The notes under the pieces were generated by a model that searched no databases, had not been told where the DNA came from, and saw nothing but the letters and a program-made list of their open reading frames with translations. This document shows positions 60,894 to 64,000 of a stretch of DNA of 64,000 bases, one piece after another (the stretch's first letter is position 1; every line of letters starts with the position of its first letter). The stretch comes from Haliclystus octoradiatus (Eukaryota; Cnidaria; Staurozoa; Stauromedusae; Haliclystidae), in assembly GCA_916610825.1 (NCBI GenBank), contig OU744446.1, positions 23,822,445-23,886,444 of the forward strand. Direction: 5' to 3'. The position numbers were made by a program, and so were the translations under genes.

Positions 60894-63335
60894 CTGTGAA
60901 TAGTTTTGAAAGAATGTTTATAATAAATAAATGAACACAATGCTTTCACCTAGGTTAAACATTTACAAATTGAAGACAATCAGACATAGGAATGGTACAA
61001 TCCTATCTATCCAATTGATAGAACAGAATGTAGTTAATTCATTGTCAATGCCGTGTGCCTTGTTCTATCATCAACAATCTACTTCAGAGTGACATTACTA
61101 AATTGCATGGGATTTAAGTTCACTATTCTAATAAGTGACACCTCTACTAAATAGCAATGTGAAAAATCTGAAAATTTGAATTAGTAAATATCATAACCAA
61201 GCTCTTTGATGTTGTTTTATTTGAGTAAACTTATTTGTTAGGTTAAAACGCTCAGCATCACAAAATTTGGTATTTGAACTTATAGTTGTGCCCTTCCCCT
61301 TCTGATAGTAAAGTTCTGCATTTGTGGAGAATAAAATTATTATATCATTATATTTTTACATCCAAGCAAACTTCTTGGCTACAACTTCAATAATAGCTGG
61401 ACTACCTCAGGGACGGATTAAAACAATGCTGTGCGTGATAAATTATGACGTTCTGCAGCTAAAGTATGACATCTTTCGGTGTCTGTAACTTGCGGGCGTG
61501 CTGCGTGCGTTTACAGGAAATACGTCATAATTTATCATCTTTTTGTACTACAATTTTTAGCGTCCTGATGTTACAAAAACAGTTCTAAATGTAACAAAAA
61601 CTTGGCTAAATTTTGCAGTTAATGTCATGTCGCAATGGTCGGGTACTTTACTCCAGACTTGATTAATTTACAGTATTAATATTCTGATTTATTAAACATT
61701 CATTGTTCGACCGCTAAATAATGATATTATTAATGACAGCTATAACGTTTTATGATATTACCGTTTTACAGTGTATACAGTATTAAACATATATACCAAT
61801 TTCAAATTAAAAATTGAAAACTTATTTTCAGTAATTTCGAGGCAATGCATGTATCACATTGATGATATGGTCATATTGATACAGACTTCGATAAACATTT
61901 CAGAACTTTCTAACCCCTACAAAAAATTACGTTTTCGTGTGATGGATTTGAATTTTCCTGCCAAATCAAGTTCAACAATTCATGGAAAATTCTTAAATAT
62001 ACGGCTTTACTTTTTAATCTCTTAATAAATTAATCAAGTCTGGAACTCGGTCTGGAATAAAGTCCCTGTCAATTACAACATGACAGCAACTGCCTAATTT
62101 AGACAGGCCAGAACTTCTTTCATAACATCGAGACGCTAAAATTTGTAAACGAAGGTCGTAGTCAAAAAGGTGATAGATTATGGCGTATTTCCTATAAACG
62201 TACGCAGCACGCACGCAAGTTACAGACACCGGGCATCTTTAATTGTAGAGCTTTCCACTTCATATTGCGTATAACTAGTAGAACACAACCATGCAGTGCT
62301 CAATATCAGCTCAATGTTATCCTTCTAGGATTCTAATTTAATATTTGTCATATGACCAATGATCATATCATTGAATATTAATGGTGCTTAAGACAAAGGA
62401 GAAGCATTTATCTTTGAGAAAAGATCATTCCACGTTAAACGACAAGGAATTGTTAAATCAGCTTGTTGAGAATTGTAAATTTAGACAATCTATGCTATAA
62501 ATGTTTGAAGAAACAAATTTGCTATTTAAATACAGTCGGAATTGCTTAATATCCGCCCTCTGGTAAGGATGGGACATTAATTGGGACATTAAATGGGACA
62601 TTCAACGATGGGTTATTTACTGAGTTTGACTGTACAGTATATCTGGTCGTCCAATCATGAAATCCTTTATTGTGAAGAAAATTGCAGTGTGTAAATAATG
62701 ATGTGATTGTTAGCCTATCATTTGATTTTTAAAACTATTTTGCCAGCCTATTTCTGCATTGTATTGGATAGTCTGGTGTGATGCCTCAAATGAATCAGTT
62801 GAATGTAATTATAAGAACTGATAAATAGCTACATATAATACAGACCCCATCGTCCGTCTCCACTTTTCTTCTTTTGACAACACGTTTTGGCATCTTTTTC
62901 TCAATTTCTCCCAATGATGTCTCATCACCATACTGAACCTAAATCGAAACAGATAGACCATGATTGAACTTTTCAAAATGTATGAAAGCGATGTATGTGT
63001 ATATGAATTTTTATTTGCATAAGCCGGTCAATATTCTAGCAGAGCTACAGCAATAGTCAAGATGATGTCAAGAGATCAGGATATGCAAGTATGTCATTGA
63101 GAAGGGCAATGTTCTGTGATTGACTGATTCTCAAGTTGTCCTAGGCATTGAATAGTCCTCAATAGGAGGCATACTATTTGGAAAATCATCATTGATGTCA
63201 CAATTAGATCATATGCCTGGGATATTGTTTGTGTAATAATATACCTCAAATTCTTTCCAGGAATTTAACAACATCATTCTTTCCTCTTTCATCTCCATTC
63301 TCTGCAAAGCCTTATCACCACGCGAGTAGATAGTC
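60720..63335 (-). CDS. crn: Crooked neck / CRNKL1 pre-mRNA splicing factor, last three exons
   Basis: Three minus-strand exons (63245-63335, 62846-62938, 60720-60893) splice in phase. They give IYSRGDKALQRMEMKEERMM, then KKMPKRVVKRRKVETDDG, then GWEEYYDYIFPDE, NQPNLKLLEMAKMWK and an acidic Asp/Ser/Glu tail to the stop. This is the conserved C-terminus of crooked neck, a HAT-repeat scaffold of the Prp19-associated spliceosome complex in the nucleus. The first exon is the end of the last HAT repeats. Some 120 residues are visible, and the N-terminal HAT repeats lie right of the window. The gene is convergent with the kinase gene. The middle intron hosts a MITE. Confidence 0.88.
61477..62233. 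mobile_element. MITE in crn intron
   Basis: The 757-bp element has inverted ends of about 90 bp (CGGTGTCTGTAACTTGCG...) and is flanked by the 7-bp repeat CATCTTT (61470-61476, 62234-62240), or 8 bp with one mismatch. A hAT-type origin would fit. The short frames inside it are not genes. Confidence 0.75.
62534..62634. mobile_element. Possible short pogo/Tigger-like MITE
   Basis: About 100 bp lies between tacagtcggaattgc and ttgactgta, with short inverted CAGTC ends next to TA. The interior repeats gggacatta three times. The inverted ends are too short for certainty. Confidence 0.35.
62846..62938 (-). CDS. crn: crn penultimate exon
   Basis: It is 31 codons in phase 0, with minus-strand acceptor gatttag and donor GTCTGTATT. 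It encodes VQYGDETSLGEIEKKMPKRV and the basic KRRKVETDDG motif, a likely nuclear-localisation stretch. Confidence 0.88.
63245..63335 (-). CDS. crn: crn exon, end of HAT repeats
   Basis: The minus-strand acceptor is tatcctag and the donor GTATAT. One base completes a codon from the upstream exon, then IYSRGDKALQRMEMKEERMM and LLNSWKEFE follow, matching the last HAT repeat of crooked neck. Confidence 0.88.
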
Positions 63336-64000
63336 CTAGGATAAAATATATCATGGACATTATCTGATTCCAACAATATTGTAGCAGTGGAAAAGAAATA
63401 AAGCATCACCATATCTCATCAGTAGTTATTAATTAAACTCATCATAGATAGCACCAAAGCAACATGGGAAGCATTCAATAGGGTACTGAGACTGACATGA
63501 GGACCAATAAACATCAAATGATAATTATCGAAAGAATTGGTTTGTGAGAAACTCTATCTTAAAGTTTCCAGTAACACAGTCGTAGGGTAGAACCCATTCA
63601 AAGCAAAATATTCTGATGAAATATTAGACGTTATTTTCAAAGGTTACCAGTCGTACCGTCCACTGGTGATGTTGTCCATTTCCGAGAACGTCCTACCGAA
63701 TACCATAACATCCAAGGTCCAGGTTTAATAACAGCTATAGATCATTCACTTTGTTATACAATAAATCAAAACGACAGTTTATATTGATATATATTAATTT
63801 TAAAACATGAATAACTCTCAAGGGCGATAATATTAGTGTTTTTGTTTTCATAAATTTTCGAAATTTCACGCGTTTACTCCAATGAAGGCCAATTAAAGTT
63901 TCGTCAACTTACAATAAGTAAATGATGTATAAACCGTCTGTTTAATATTATGTCATGTGAAATCTCTTCTATTAAATACTCTAAACATTTGTTCAAGTTA
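63336..64000. other. crn intron or flank, one weak exon candidate
   Basis: On the minus strand, 63655-63716 reads MVFGRTFSEMDNITSGRYDW before a GTAACC donor-like site. It does not match crooked neck as I know it, and nothing else here is recognisable. Confidence 0.35.

Noticed and set aside
63655-63716. Possible crn exon
   Set aside because: The residues before the donor-like site do not resemble the crooked neck segment expected upstream of the HAT-repeat exon, so it was not included in the gene.

Overview
This is an AT-rich, intron-containing animal nuclear genome window. Two host genes are split by GT...AG introns and are crowded with retrotransposons and foldback DNA elements. Together BEL/Pao, Ty3/gypsy, Ngaro-like tyrosine-recombinase elements, Penelope-like elements, TTAA-target elements and a tRNA-derived SINE-like relic point to an invertebrate (tunicate, cnidarian, mollusc and similar groups are all possible). 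The sequence alone does not name the species. No bacterial-style operon, CRISPR array or plasmid feature is present.

Layout. (1) 3-16025 is a BEL/Pao LTR retrotransposon on the minus strand with two 310-bp LTRs and broken gag/pol. Its pol is split by a 9.3-kb insertion (511-9829, 8-bp target duplication). That insertion carries a TTAA-type foldback copy, minisatellites in opposite orientation at its two ends, and a 17-unit satellite with a 796-bp higher-order period. (2) 16026-18500 holds a LINE fragment, a miniature inverted-repeat element with internal TTAGGG repeats, and a tRNA-like SINE relic. (3) 19429-58934 (plus) is a protein-kinase gene of which eight exons can be assembled with fully matching splice phases. 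Its conserved kinase domain is followed by a linker and a C-terminal Nudix-like region. Its introns hold a TRIM-like LTR element with near-identical LTRs, a 3.75-kb giant foldback, several MITEs, and in the 24.7-kb intron between the third and fourth visible exons a nested pile. That pile is a head-to-head Penelope-like inverted pair whose right arm is split by 19.2 kb containing a gypsy element, an apparently intact Ngaro-like element and a TTAA foldback. (4) 60720-63335 (minus) holds the last three exons of the crooked neck/CRNKL1 splicing-factor gene, convergent with the kinase gene, with a MITE in one intron.

The transposon history can be read directly. A paralogous stretch at 34144-34600 is the unoccupied version of both the Ngaro-like and the TTAA-element insertion sites, and the BEL reading frame closes exactly when the 9.3-kb insertion and one target copy are left out. 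The most interesting host feature is the kinase plus Nudix-like architecture.
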